Origin: JAKFWF01 sp963750535
Lineage (GTDB): Bacteria > Pseudomonadota > Alphaproteobacteria > Rhizobiales > Hyphomicrobiaceae
DNA length: 64,000 bases
Reading direction: 5' to 3'
Assembly: GCA_963750535.1 (NCBI GenBank)
Contig: CAVVRF010000032.1
Coordinates: 186,001 to 250,000 of the forward strand
Part shown: positions 16,345-24,297 of the stretch, piece by piece
Layout of the letters: each line of letters starts with the position of its first letter
Position numbering within the stretch: position 1 is the first letter of the stretch
Notes under the pieces: generated by a model
Databases searched by the model: none
Told to the model about the DNA's origin: nothing
What the model saw: the letters and a program-made list of their open reading frames with translations, nothing else
Program-made: the position numbers and the translations under genes

Positions 16345-16875
16345 ATGGCGATGTTCTCGCTCGACGACAAGCGCGTCATCCTGCCGGAGAGCGGCGATGC
16401 CTGGATCGCCGGCAACGCCACTGTGGTCGGCAACGTGATCCTCGAGGATGACGCCAGCATCTGGTTCAACACCGTCGTGCGTGGCGACAACGAGCCGATC
16501 CGCATCGGCGCGCGATCGAACATCCAGGATGGCTGCGTCCTGCACACCGATCCGGGCTTTCCGATGTTGATCGGCGCGGACGTCACGATCGGGCACATGG
16601 TGATGCTGCACGGCTGCCGCATCGGCCGCGGCAGCCTGGTCGGCATCGGCGCCATCGTCCTCAACGGCGCCGAGATCGGCGAGGACTGCCTGATCGGCGC
16701 CGGTGCGCTCATTCCCGAGGGCAAGAAGATACCGGCCCGCTCGGTGGTGATGGGGCAGCCTGGAAAGATCGTGCGCGAGGTGACAGATGCCGACATGGAG
16801 CGGATGCGCGCCGGTGTCGCGAGCTACCAGCGCAACTGGAAACGGTTCAGCGCCGGCATGAAGCCGCAAACCTGA
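16345..16875 (+). CDS. Gamma-class carbonic anhydrase family protein
   Basis: A 176-residue left-handed beta-helix protein of the YrdA/PaaY/gamma-CA-like group. Hexapeptide repeats run from about residue 20 to 140. Candidate zinc ligands are the His in CVLHTDPG and the two in TIGHMVMLHGC, in the expected spacing. The C-terminal helix starts at VTDADMERMRAG. Activity as a carbonic anhydrase is not assured; many members bind zinc without strong activity. A GTG at 16327 overlaps the DUF3126 stop (GTGA), but the ATG at 16345 gives the standard length. Confidence 0.88.
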   Translation: MAMFSLDDKRVILPESGDAWIAGNATVVGNVILEDDASIWFNTVVRGDNEPIRIGARSNIQDGCVLHTDPGFPMLIGADVTIGHMVMLHGCRIGRGSLVGIGAIVLNGAEIGEDCLIGAGALIPEGKKIPARSVVMGQPGKIVREVTDADMERMRAGVASYQRNWKRFSAGMKPQT

Positions 16876-16881
16876 CGATCG

Positions 16882-17532
16882 TCAGCGCTGCGCCTTGACG
16901 CCGGAGATCGCGACCGGTGCCTGCGCTTCCTTCGGATCGAGCGACATCCAGATGCGCGGGTTGATATACGACTGGCGCATGATGAACTCGTAGCCGGTGG
17001 CATGCCACGGCTTCACCGTCGCCACCTTGTTGTCGAGGATGAAGTCGCCCTGGGCGACGCGCGCGGTGAGAATGGCGTGGCCGTCGCCCTTCTCGTCCTT
17101 CACCACCGTGATCAGCAGGCTGCTGACCGGCCAGCCGCGCCTGATCAGGATCTGGCGCTTGAGCAGGGCATAGTCCTCGCAGTCGCCCTTGGTGGTCGGC
17201 AGCGTCCAGTATTCCTCGACCCCGTAGAGATCGATGTCGGTCGCCGGCTCGATCGAGGCGTTGACCAGACGATTGACCTCGTCGAGCTCCGACAGCCGCT
17301 CGGGCGAGGCGACAAAGCGGCTCTCGGGCATCGTCCCGGCCGCGCATTGATCGGGCGAGCGCTCGCAGAACTGGACAAAGCCGTAAGGCGGCGCCGCCTG
17401 GCCGAACACCCGCATGAACGGTGTGGAGCGATCCGAGGCGCGCGGCTTGTTGCTGCTCGCCGCCGCCTCGATCGGCGTGAGCAGTGAGAGCCCGGAGGCC
17501 AGGGCCATTGCGATCGACAGGCTACGCATCAT
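16882..17532 (-). CDS. Bacterial transglutaminase-like cysteine peptidase (BTLCP)
   Basis: A 216-residue exported protein with a signal peptide (residues about 1-25). The catalytic triad of the transglutaminase-like fold is visible: Cys in TTKGDCEDYALLK, His in GDGHAILTAR and Asp in GDFILDNKV. BTLCP/LapG-like proteins are periplasmic proteases; LapG cleaves a surface adhesin under c-di-GMP control, but neither LapD nor a large adhesin is in view, so that role is unproven. The PilZ (c-di-GMP-type) gene lies directly upstream on the same strand. It converges with the gamma carbonic anhydrase, 6 bases apart. Confidence 0.88.
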   Translation of the reverse strand: MMRSLSIAMALASGLSLLTPIEAAASSNKPRASDRSTPFMRVFGQAAPPYGFVQFCERSPDQCAAGTMPESRFVASPERLSELDEVNRLVNASIEPATDIDLYGVEEYWTLPTTKGDCEDYALLKRQILIRRGWPVSSLLITVVKDEKGDGHAILTARVAQGDFILDNKVATVKPWHATGYEFIMRQSYINPRIWMSLDPKEAQAPVAISGVKAQR

Positions 17533-17598
17533 ACCGAACTCCGGACTGGAACACTCAAGAATGCGGTCAGTCGCCACTGACACTTTGGCACGGCACCC

Positions 17599-18261
17599 TC
17601 ACCCGAAATAGCGCCGAAGGGCATCCGGGTTCTGGATGTCGAGAAACTGGACGCCGACGCCCTCGGCGTGATGGCGCACAACCAGGGCGCGCAGCTTGCC
17701 GAGCATGACCTCGCAGCCGATCGGCGGCCGGGTGGCGGTGACCACGGATGCGCCCGAGATCGAGACGTCCTGCAGCTTGACGTCGATCTCGGTGTCGTCG
17801 GCGAGCCGCAGCAGCGTCGTCTCGTTGCCCGAGACGATGCGGTCGTGGCCGGGGCGGCGGGCCTCGATGCCATCGAGCTCGCTGCGATTGATGAGCCAGG
17901 TGATCTGCGCGGCTAGCTTCTCGCGCTTGTGCTGGGTGGCGGCGATCTTCATCGTGAAGGCGCCGTCCGTGACGAGAGTGACGGAGCCCTCGATGCCGCC
18001 GATGAAGTCGAGGTAGGCGACGACCCGCTCGCCCTCGGAGACGGTGGCCGGTGCGGCAAAGCTCGCCTCGCCGACCGAAATCCCGGTCATGCGGCAGGGA
18101 AATTCCTGTTTGTCGGCGCGCATGAAGCGTCCGAGCAGATTGACCTCGAAACGGGCGTGAAGCTGCTGCTCGAGCTCGGCCCGGGGCGCTGCGCCGCCGG
18201 TTGGCGTCACCGCCAGAATTCGGCGCGTCGGGGCCTTGGACTGGAGCGCGGTATCGGACAT
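17599..18261 (-). CDS. PilZ-domain protein
   Basis: A 220-residue soluble protein whose two halves each look like a PilZ beta-barrel: residues about 30-110 (HARFEVNLLGRFMRADKQEF, then CRMTGISVGEASFAAP) and about 125-215 (DVKLQDVSISGASVVTA, ending GVGVQFLDI). The classical c-di-GMP signature RxxxR followed by D/NxSxxG is present only approximately; the second half keeps DVSISGAS. C-di-GMP binding is therefore plausible rather than shown. A near-consensus CtrA site lies 115 bases upstream. Confidence 0.78.
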   Translation of the reverse strand: MSDTALQSKAPTRRILAVTPTGGAAPRAELEQQLHARFEVNLLGRFMRADKQEFPCRMTGISVGEASFAAPATVSEGERVVAYLDFIGGIEGSVTLVTDGAFTMKIAATQHKREKLAAQITWLINRSELDGIEARRPGHDRIVSGNETTLLRLADDTEIDVKLQDVSISGASVVTATRPPIGCEVMLGKLRALVVRHHAEGVGVQFLDIQNPDALRRYFG

Positions 18262-18375
18262 GGGCACCTGCAGCAATTGGCAAGTTCTTGCGGAGACGAG
18301 GCTCGCCTGGCCGGTGGACCGTCGCGCCGGATGTTTCCGCAGATGGCTTTGAACAGCAATCCTAGCCGCCGGGGC

Positions 18376-18391
18376 TTAACGCCGGACTAAC
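18376..18391. promoter_or_regulatory. Near-consensus CtrA-type site (TTAA-N7-CTAAC)
   Basis: TTAA CGCCGGA CTAAC differs at one base from the CtrA consensus TTAA-N7-TTAAC. It lies between the PilZ gene start (18261) and the PAS gene stop (18422), so it would act on the PilZ gene. Because such short motifs can occur by chance and this one is imperfect, confidence is low. Confidence 0.3.
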
Positions 18392-18421
18392 GCGCTGGCT
18401 CCTTTTGACACACGCCGGTGA

Positions 18422-19060
18422 TCAGCGATCGTCCCGCTCGCTCTTGGCGAGGCCGCCGTCGTAGACGCGGAACTGGCGCCGCGCGGTGCGCACCAGACGG
18501 GCGGCGCGGGTATGCGGCAGGAACGGCGACTGGCGTTCGCCGGCGGCGAGCACGGCGTGCGGACGTCCGTCCGGCCAGATCACCTCGTGGTGGACGACGT
18601 GCTGCCGGTCGAGGCGGACGCAGCCGAGCCATTCCGGCGGATTGGCACAGCTGATCGCGCCGACGATGCGGTCGATCACCTGACCGGTATGAACGAGGGG
18701 GAGCAGAACCGCCTCGAACGTCGCCGGGCGTCCGTCTGGCGCCTCGGCCACGAATTCGATCGTGCCGACGCCGCCCTGGTTCGCGAGGCTCGACATTACG
18801 ACGGCAATCCCCTCGCGATCGGCTTTCGACCACAGGTCGAGGAAGCTGGCGCCGCGGAACTCGACGCCGAAACACTCGAAGATCCGGGTCCCGGCGAGGC
18901 GGAATCGATAGGTGGAGCCCTCCGACCGTTCCAGAATGAACGTCTCCGGCAGGATGCTGCCGATCCGCGCCGGCTCGATCTCGAAACGGCGGGGCGCGAT
19001 GCGCTTGCCGCGAACCTCGTTCCAGTAGGAATAAAGGATCTGACTGGTCTTATTCTTCAT
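18422..19060 (-). CDS. PAS-domain protein (PAS_5 type)
   Basis: A 212-residue protein whose first 150 residues match the stand-alone PAS_5 family of alphaproteobacteria: YWNEVRGKRIAPRRFEIEPA, then FILERSEGSTYRFRLAGTRI and LLPLVHTGQVIDRIVGAISC. There is no attached kinase, GGDEF or EAL module. The C-terminal 50 residues are basic and carry LVRTARRQFRVYDGGL. Ligand and partner are unknown. It follows the rhomboid gene divergently and precedes the PilZ gene. Confidence 0.78.
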   Translation of the reverse strand: MKNKTSQILYSYWNEVRGKRIAPRRFEIEPARIGSILPETFILERSEGSTYRFRLAGTRIFECFGVEFRGASFLDLWSKADREGIAVVMSSLANQGGVGTIEFVAEAPDGRPATFEAVLLPLVHTGQVIDRIVGAISCANPPEWLGCVRLDRQHVVHHEVIWPDGRPHAVLAAGERQSPFLPHTRAARLVRTARRQFRVYDGGLAKSERDDR

Positions 19061-19230
19061 CGAAGTCTTCCTGGCGGCAAATGGAGCGCCCCGCTCCTGC
19101 CCGTTTGTTGAGCAGGTTCCGTGCCAGTGCCGGACTGCCGGCGGCCGTGGCAGGCCGATATGCCAAGTCGATTGCAGTGACTTGCCGTCAACGTTAATCG
19201 GGAAGGCAGGTTCAGCTGCAGCGGGTCGAG

Positions 19231-19932
19231 GTGAAGCCGGTGGCGCAAGATCAGCCGATGTTCAATGGGCCCCGCATCGTCGTGGTGCTGCTCGGATTGC
19301 TGGTCGCGATCCATGTCGGCCGACAGTTGCTCGGCGAGGAGGAGGACCAGTGGCTGGTGCTGGCGATGGCGTTCATCCCGGCGCGCTACGCCGGGGTCGA
19401 GCTGCCTGGCGGCGAGGTTGCGAAATTCTCGTCATTCCTCACCCACGCCCTGCTGCACGGCGATTTCCTGCACCTGGCGGTCAATTCAGGCTGGCTCCTC
19501 GCCTTCGGCAGCATCCTGGCGCGGCGCATCGATGCGCTCCGCTTTGTCGGGCTCGCCGCGATCTGCGCGGTCGCTGGCGCGGCGTGCTTCCTGGCCGTGA
19601 ACTGGGGGCTGCTGGTGCCGATGATCGGCGCCTCGGGGGCGATCTCGGGCATGATGGGCGCCGCGATGCGGTTCATGTTCGTGCCGGGCGAGGACGGCCG
19701 CGCGATGACATTCATGCAGATGATGCAGGATCGCCGAGCGCGCACGATGATCCTGTCATGGCTGGCGTTGAACCTGTTGTTCGGGCTGCTGCTCGGCAAC
19801 ATGCTGTCGGCTGGCGGAATTGCCTGGGAAGCGCATCTCGGCGGCTTTCTTGCCGGAATGGCGCTGTTCCCGCTGTTCGATGCCGGCGCCCGGCCGCTGC
19901 CACCCGCCGACGGCATTGACATCTGGCGTTGA
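19231..19932 (+). CDS. Rhomboid family intramembrane serine protease
   Basis: About 233 residues with six predicted membrane helices. The catalytic Ser is in MIGASGAISGMMG (GxSG motif) and the catalytic His in AWEAHLGGFLAGM. The conserved region FLTHALLHGDFLHLAVNSGW holds the helix-2 His and Asn of the oxyanion site. Rhomboids cut membrane proteins within or near their membrane helix. The GTG at 19231 is the longest start; ATG 19258 is a reasonable alternative that removes nine polar residues. Confidence 0.9.
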   Translation: MKPVAQDQPMFNGPRIVVVLLGLLVAIHVGRQLLGEEEDQWLVLAMAFIPARYAGVELPGGEVAKFSSFLTHALLHGDFLHLAVNSGWLLAFGSILARRIDALRFVGLAAICAVAGAACFLAVNWGLLVPMIGASGAISGMMGAAMRFMFVPGEDGRAMTFMQMMQDRRARTMILSWLALNLLFGLLLGNMLSAGGIAWEAHLGGFLAGMALFPLFDAGARPLPPADGIDIWR

Positions 19933-20155
19933 GAGGCAGCGCAAAGGGGTTGCATTGCCGGCGAACTTGATCGAGCATCGTTCCTTCAATGGTGAGGAGG
20001 AAACGCCAGGATCCAGTTGCGGCCGCGGCCATTGATTGGCCAGCCGACCGCAGGGGCGCATCCGGACTTCGAGACCAGGCGCGTATTGCGGCGCCGCACG
20101 GATGCGCCGACTTCACGCTCAGACCTCACCTGCCAAAGAAAAGCGAGGTGTGACA

Positions 20156-20587
20156 ATGAATGTTGCAGCCATCCTGAAGGGCAAGAGCGGCGGGGTCGCG
20201 ACCAGCTCGCCCGACGCCACCCTGCAAGACATTGCGAAGTTGCTGGCCGAAAAGCGCATTGGCGCTACCGTCATCGTCGACGGGCAAGGCGCGGTCGTCG
20301 GCATCCTCTCCGAGCGCGATCTGGTGCGGATCATCGCCAGCCGGGGCGGCGGCTGCCTGGTCGAGCGTGCGTCGTCGATCATGACCAAGGAGGTGACGAC
20401 CTGCACCCCCGACGAGCCGGTCGATCGGCTGATGGCGACCATGACCGCCGGCCGGTTCCGCCACGTGCCCGTGGTCGAAGGCGGCCGGCTGGTCGGCATT
20501 GTCTCGATCGGCGACGCGGTCAAGCACCACATCGCCGAGGTGGAGCTCGAGGCGACGTCGCTGAAGAACTACGTGCTCGCCAGCTAA
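20156..20587 (+). CDS. CBS-domain protein
   Basis: A 143-residue protein made of a tandem CBS pair (residues about 15-65 and 75-130). Typical strands are GATVIVDGQGAVVGILSERD and HVPVVEGGRLVGIVSIGDAV. Free-standing CBS pairs bind adenine nucleotides (AMP, ATP, NADH, SAM) and regulate partner proteins. No partner gene is adjacent. The ATG follows AGCGAGGTG, a good ribosome-binding site. It is a single gene between the rhomboid and the convergent patatin gene. Confidence 0.88.
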   Translation: MNVAAILKGKSGGVATSSPDATLQDIAKLLAEKRIGATVIVDGQGAVVGILSERDLVRIIASRGGGCLVERASSIMTKEVTTCTPDEPVDRLMATMTAGRFRHVPVVEGGRLVGIVSIGDAVKHHIAEVELEATSLKNYVLAS

Positions 20588-20618
20588 ATGCAGCCGGATC
20601 TGGCCGGCCGGCTGCCGA

Positions 20619-21602
20619 TCAGATGCGGCTGGCCGATCGCGCCGCCGCCTGCCCGGCGCCGGCCGCAGGGGGGCGCGGATCGAGCGAGCGGCGGAACTCC
20701 AGCTCGCGTGTGATCTCCTCGATCTCGCGCCGCGCGGCGAGGTGCCCGCGCTCGATCAGCTCGTCGGCGCGATGGAAATCGAACAGGCCGATCCCGGACA
20801 GGCGCGGGTTGATGAGCGCGTCCGGCGGGTCGCCGGCCAGGCGCGAGCGGGCAATGCGATCCTGGACGATGTTGAAGGCGTCGACCATCACGGTGGAAAT
20901 GCCGGGTGCGCCCTCGCCCCTGCCGAACAGCTGGTCCTTCAGCAGCTGGCGCACCGGCACGCCGGTGCCGGACGGCGGCTCGGCCGGCTCGGCGCCGGGC
21001 GGATGATGGCCGCCGACGTCGGGATTGGCGACGACCGTGCCGCGCCCGAACATGTCGGCGTTGAGATTGACCGCGATCACGTAGCGCGCGCCCATGGCGC
21101 GGCAGACGCTGACCGGCACCGGATTGACGAGCGCACCGTCGAACAGCCAGCGGTTGTTGATGTTGACCGGCCTGAAGATGCCGGGCAGGGCATACGAGGC
21201 GCGCATCGCCGACACCATGCGGCCGCGCGACAGCCAGACCTCGTGGCCGCTGCCGATCTCGGTCGCCACCGCCGTGAACGGACGGTCGAACTGCTCGATC
21301 GTCGAGTTGCCGAGTGCCTGCTCGAGCCTGGTGCACAGCTTCTGGCCGTTGATCAGGCCGGAGCCGGAGAGATTGAAATCGAGGTAGCCGAACACTTTGC
21401 GGCGGGTGAGCTCGCGGGCAAAGGTCTCGAGCTCGCCGAGTCGCTCGGCGACGAAGCAGCCGCCGACGACGGCGCCGATCGAGGTGCCGGCGATGATGTC
21501 GGGTACGATGCCGGCGTCGAGCAGTGCGTGGATGACGCCGATATGGGCCCAGCCGCGCGCTGCGCCGCCACCCAGCGCCAGGCCGATCTTGGTTTTCGCC
21601 AT
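20619..21602 (-). CDS. Patatin-like phospholipase (RssA-like)
   Basis: A 327-residue patatin-fold lipid hydrolase. The oxyanion glycine loop is GLALGGGAARGWAHIG (residues about 7-22), the nucleophile elbow is GTSIGA near residue 40, and the catalytic Asp is in LFDGALVNPVP. It resembles E. coli RssA/YchK in layout but carries a C-terminal extension (residues about 240-327) rich in Arg/Glu. No signal peptide. Precedes a 320-bp gap and then hisI in the same direction. Confidence 0.88.
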   Translation of the reverse strand: MAKTKIGLALGGGAARGWAHIGVIHALLDAGIVPDIIAGTSIGAVVGGCFVAERLGELETFARELTRRKVFGYLDFNLSGSGLINGQKLCTRLEQALGNSTIEQFDRPFTAVATEIGSGHEVWLSRGRMVSAMRASYALPGIFRPVNINNRWLFDGALVNPVPVSVCRAMGARYVIAVNLNADMFGRGTVVANPDVGGHHPPGAEPAEPPSGTGVPVRQLLKDQLFGRGEGAPGISTVMVDAFNIVQDRIARSRLAGDPPDALINPRLSGIGLFDFHRADELIERGHLAARREIEEITRELEFRRSLDPRPPAAGAGQAAARSASRI

Positions 21603-21922
21603 GGCCGAACTACTCTCCCTCGCCTGGCCGCCGGTCGCGAGCAATACGGACCGGCTCCCGTGCGCACTCGTCGTTGGTCTTGCCTGCGTCCTTCGTTAAC
21701 AACCCGCTGCAAGTCGTATGCCGACTGCGGCCGGCTGATTTGGCGTCCGTTGATATTAACCGACAGGGCTTAAGGCCAAGTGACCTCTGCCGCCCTGCTC
21801 CTCCTGGTGGACGCACCGGCGGGCCAGATCGTTCAAAAAGCGAACAGAATTATGGTGGCACACGCCCCGGTGCGTTCCGCCGCGGGTCGATTCCGGGCAG
21901 TTGCTGTTGCGTAGCGGGCCGG
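21603..21922. other. Intergenic region, 320 bp, no gene seen
   Basis: Lies between the patatin gene start and the hisI stop, both on the minus strand. I see no convincing coding frame, tRNA or strong hairpin. It should hold the patatin promoter and the hisI 3' end. A TTAA-N10-TTAA near 21757 has the wrong spacing for CtrA. Confidence 0.4.
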
Positions 21923-22375
21923 CTAGCTGTGATCGCGGCCGGCGAGAGCGGCATCGTCCACGTCGACCAGCGCAAAATCAGCCGATGGCTGCCCGTCGAG
22001 CTCGACCGAGCGATAGAAGCACGACCGGGCTCCGGTATGGCAGGCGACGCCGGCGCCAGCGAGCCTGGCCCGCACCAGCACCACGTCCTGATCGCAGTCG
22101 ACGCGCACCTCCTCGACGTGCAGCACGTTGCCGCTCTCCTCGCCCTTCAGCCAAATCCGCTTGCGCGAGCGGGTCCAGAAGTGCGCCTTGCGCGTGGCGA
22201 GCGTCAGCGCCAGCGCTTCCGAGTTCATCCAGGCGAACATCAGAACGGTGCCGTCACCGGCGTCGGTCACGATGGCGGGGATCAGGCCTTCCGCGTCGAA
22301 TTTCGGCGTGAACCGGTGTCCGTGCTCGAGGTCATGGGGTGTGCCGGGGGCGGGAAAGCGGTCGGACTGGCTCAT
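21923..22375 (-). CDS. hisI: Phosphoribosyl-AMP cyclohydrolase
   Basis: A 150-residue monofunctional HisI, opening the adenine ring of phosphoribosyl-AMP in histidine synthesis. Signature segments are GTVLMFAWMNSEALALTLAT, HFWTRSRKRIWLKGEESGN, the metal-binding VDCDQDVVLV and the zinc Cys in ACHTGARSCFYR. No phosphoribosyl-ATP pyrophosphatase (HisE) domain is attached, as usual in alphaproteobacteria. It is divergent from the NifU-like gene and not near other his genes here. Confidence 0.93.
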   Translation of the reverse strand: MSQSDRFPAPGTPHDLEHGHRFTPKFDAEGLIPAIVTDAGDGTVLMFAWMNSEALALTLATRKAHFWTRSRKRIWLKGEESGNVLHVEEVRVDCDQDVVLVRARLAGAGVACHTGARSCFYRSVELDGQPSADFALVDVDDAALAGRDHS

Positions 22376-22585
22376 TTTCTCACACGCTGTCTTTCCGTTC
22401 GGAGTGCGAATTCGGGACGCACCAGCCGCGATTAGCAGCGCTTGCCGGGCAGCATTGCAGCGCAAGTGGTCGCGGGTCTCGTAGCCGAAGGCCAAATCGC
22501 CTATATTGTGGGGCGGTACGCCGGAAAAGAAAACCGGCAATCGCATGGCCGGCGACGGACATGCGTGCCGAGGCGAAAGGTGGTC

Positions 22586-23053
22586 ATGACCCAGCTCAGC
22601 GACATCTACAACTCCAAGATCCTGGAGCTGGCGGCCGCCATTCCGCGCGGCCAGCGGTTGCCACACCCCGATGCCACCGCATCGGCGCACTCGAAGCTGT
22701 GCGGCTCGACCATCAACGTCGACATGTCGATGCGCGACGGTGTCGTTGTGGACTATGGCCAGACGGTCAAGGCCTGCCTGCTCGGGCAGGCAGCCGCATC
22801 GGTGATGGGTCGGGAGATCATCGGCTCGACGGCGGCCGAGTTGCGCGAGGTCGGCCACCAGATGCGGGCGATGCTGAAATCGGACGGCCAGCCCCCGACG
22901 GGTCGCTGGTCCGACCTGGCCGTGCTCGAGCCCGTGCGCAACGTCAAGGCGCGACACGCATCGACGCTTCTGGTGTTCGATGCGGTCGAGCGCGCGCTCG
23001 ATGCCATCGAGCAGCGCTCCGCCGCCGGCGTGCCGGTCGAGGCGCGGTCGTGA
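22586..23053 (+). CDS. NifU/IscU-like iron-sulfur scaffold family protein
   Basis: A 155-residue protein of the NifU N-terminal (IscU-like) family. Two of the three usual cluster-binding cysteines are present: SKLCGSTI and VKACLLGQAAASV. At the third site the sequence is RNVKARHAS, with Arg-His instead of Cys, the form typical of an alphaproteobacterial subfamily found with folE/yidD genes. So it is a family member whose role as a true scaffold is uncertain. The yidD gene begins inside its stop codon (GTGA), indicating translational coupling. Confidence 0.85.
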   Translation: MTQLSDIYNSKILELAAAIPRGQRLPHPDATASAHSKLCGSTINVDMSMRDGVVVDYGQTVKACLLGQAAASVMGREIIGSTAAELREVGHQMRAMLKSDGQPPTGRWSDLAVLEPVRNVKARHASTLLVFDAVERALDAIEQRSAAGVPVEARS

Positions 23054-23382
23054 CCGCCGGCATCGTGAGCGGACTGTCGCGCGCGGTGCTGAAGGCGCCG
23101 GTGCACCTCTATCGGTGGACGCTGAAGCCGCTGATCGGTCACGAGTGCAGGCATTTGCCGACATGCTCGGCCTACGCGCTCGATGCCATCGACCGTAACG
23201 GCGCCTGGCGTGGGTTCTGGCTGGCCACTTCACGCGTCTGTCGGTGCCATCCGTGGGGTACGTCGGGCTTCGATCCGGCGCCCGACATCACGCACGAGCA
23301 CCATCCGTTGCAGCCGTGGCGTTATGGCCGGTGGCGGCGGCAGGTAGCAGCCACGCCGGTTCCGCCGGTCGGACACAGCTGA
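23050..23382 (+). CDS. yidD: Membrane protein insertion efficiency factor YidD
   Basis: A 110-residue YidD protein, a small amphipathic membrane-associated factor that helps YidC-mediated insertion. The family core CRHLPTCSAYALDAI and RVCRCHPWGTSGFDPAPD is intact, including its conserved cysteines. GTG start at 23050 overlaps the upstream TGA by four bases. It ends in TGATCA, which also encodes the stop of the convergent SEL1 gene. It is separated from the rpmH-rnpA-yidC locus where the gene often sits. Confidence 0.9.
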   Translation: MTAGIVSGLSRAVLKAPVHLYRWTLKPLIGHECRHLPTCSAYALDAIDRNGAWRGFWLATSRVCRCHPWGTSGFDPAPDITHEHHPLQPWRYGRWRRQVAATPVPPVGHS

Positions 23383-24237
23383 TCAGTGCGGCAGGCGGCC
23401 GATGCGGTCGGCGGCGCCAACGGCGCCCATCTCCTGCGCCCGCGAGTACCATTTCCGGGCGGCGTCGGGATCGCCCTGCAGGCCCTTGACGCCGCGGCGG
23501 GCAAGCTCGTTGGGATCGTAAGTGGTTCCGAGCGCCAGCGCCGCCTCCGGCAGCCCGGCGTCGGCGGCGCGCTGATAGAGAAGGCGAGCGGTGGCCACGT
23601 CGCCGCCGGCGAACTCCGCATCGCCCCGCCTCAGCATCTTGATGGCGCGCTCGCGCTCCTCGGGGTTCATCGCCGGCGCCGACGGCGCGACCGGTCGCTG
23701 GATCGCAGGCGTCGGCGGCTTGACGAGTGACGGCGCGGTGGCGGCCTCGTTGCCGAGCGCGGCACTGCTCGGCAGACGGCTGGTCGGCGTCGCGGGCGCC
23801 TGCGGAGCGGCAATCGTGCCGATCGTGCCGGCGGTGACCGCCAGCGTCGTGTGCGCCTCGGCGAGGACGTTGCCCTCGATCGACAGCAGGGCCAGCTGCA
23901 GATCCGCCCGGCCGGTGGTGGCGAGCGGTACGGTCAGCTTGAGCTCGGCAAGGCTGGTGATCGGCAATGCCCAGGTCCCGGGCGACACGAAATGGCCGTC
24001 GGAAAAGGTCGTCTGCGCGGGCAGTCCCTTGATGCGCAGGAAGCTGTTGCGGGGCAGGGAGGCAGTCGGTCCGACCTGGATCGCAATCGGCGTCTCGACC
24101 ATCGGCTCGACCAGGATGATCGCGGCGACCGTTATGACCGGCGGACCGCCGGCCGGCTGCTGCGCGCCGGCGCCGGCCGCGTAGACGGCGAGCAGCAGCA
24201 GTGCCGCAAAACCGAAGATATTCGCCATCCGCCCCAT
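23383..24237 (-). CDS. Exported SEL1-repeat protein
   Basis: A 284-residue protein with a signal peptide (residues about 1-25, ending GAGAQ). Residues about 30-140 form an undescribed beta-rich domain with LPRNSFLRIKGLPAQTTFSD, followed by a Pro/Ala-rich linker (about 145-195). The C-terminal part holds SEL1-type helical repeats: GDVATARLLYQRAADAGLPEA and GDPDAARKWYSRAQEMGAVG. SEL1 repeats mediate protein contacts. It lies 60 bases downstream of the TAXI binding-protein gene on the same strand, so they may form one unit. GGAGG 10 bases upstream selects the ATG at 24237. Confidence 0.75.
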   Translation of the reverse strand: MGRMANIFGFAALLLLAVYAAGAGAQQPAGGPPVITVAAIILVEPMVETPIAIQVGPTASLPRNSFLRIKGLPAQTTFSDGHFVSPGTWALPITSLAELKLTVPLATTGRADLQLALLSIEGNVLAEAHTTLAVTAGTIGTIAAPQAPATPTSRLPSSAALGNEAATAPSLVKPPTPAIQRPVAPSAPAMNPEERERAIKMLRRGDAEFAGGDVATARLLYQRAADAGLPEAALALGTTYDPNELARRGVKGLQGDPDAARKWYSRAQEMGAVGAADRIGRLPH

Positions 24238-24297
24238 GCCACTCACGCCTCCCCTCGCTCCCCCTCGATGGTGCGCCGCGCGCGGGCGACGCTGCTG

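Noticed and set aside
21755..21776. A CtrA site upstream of the patatin gene
   Set aside because: The two TTAA elements are 10 bases apart instead of 7.
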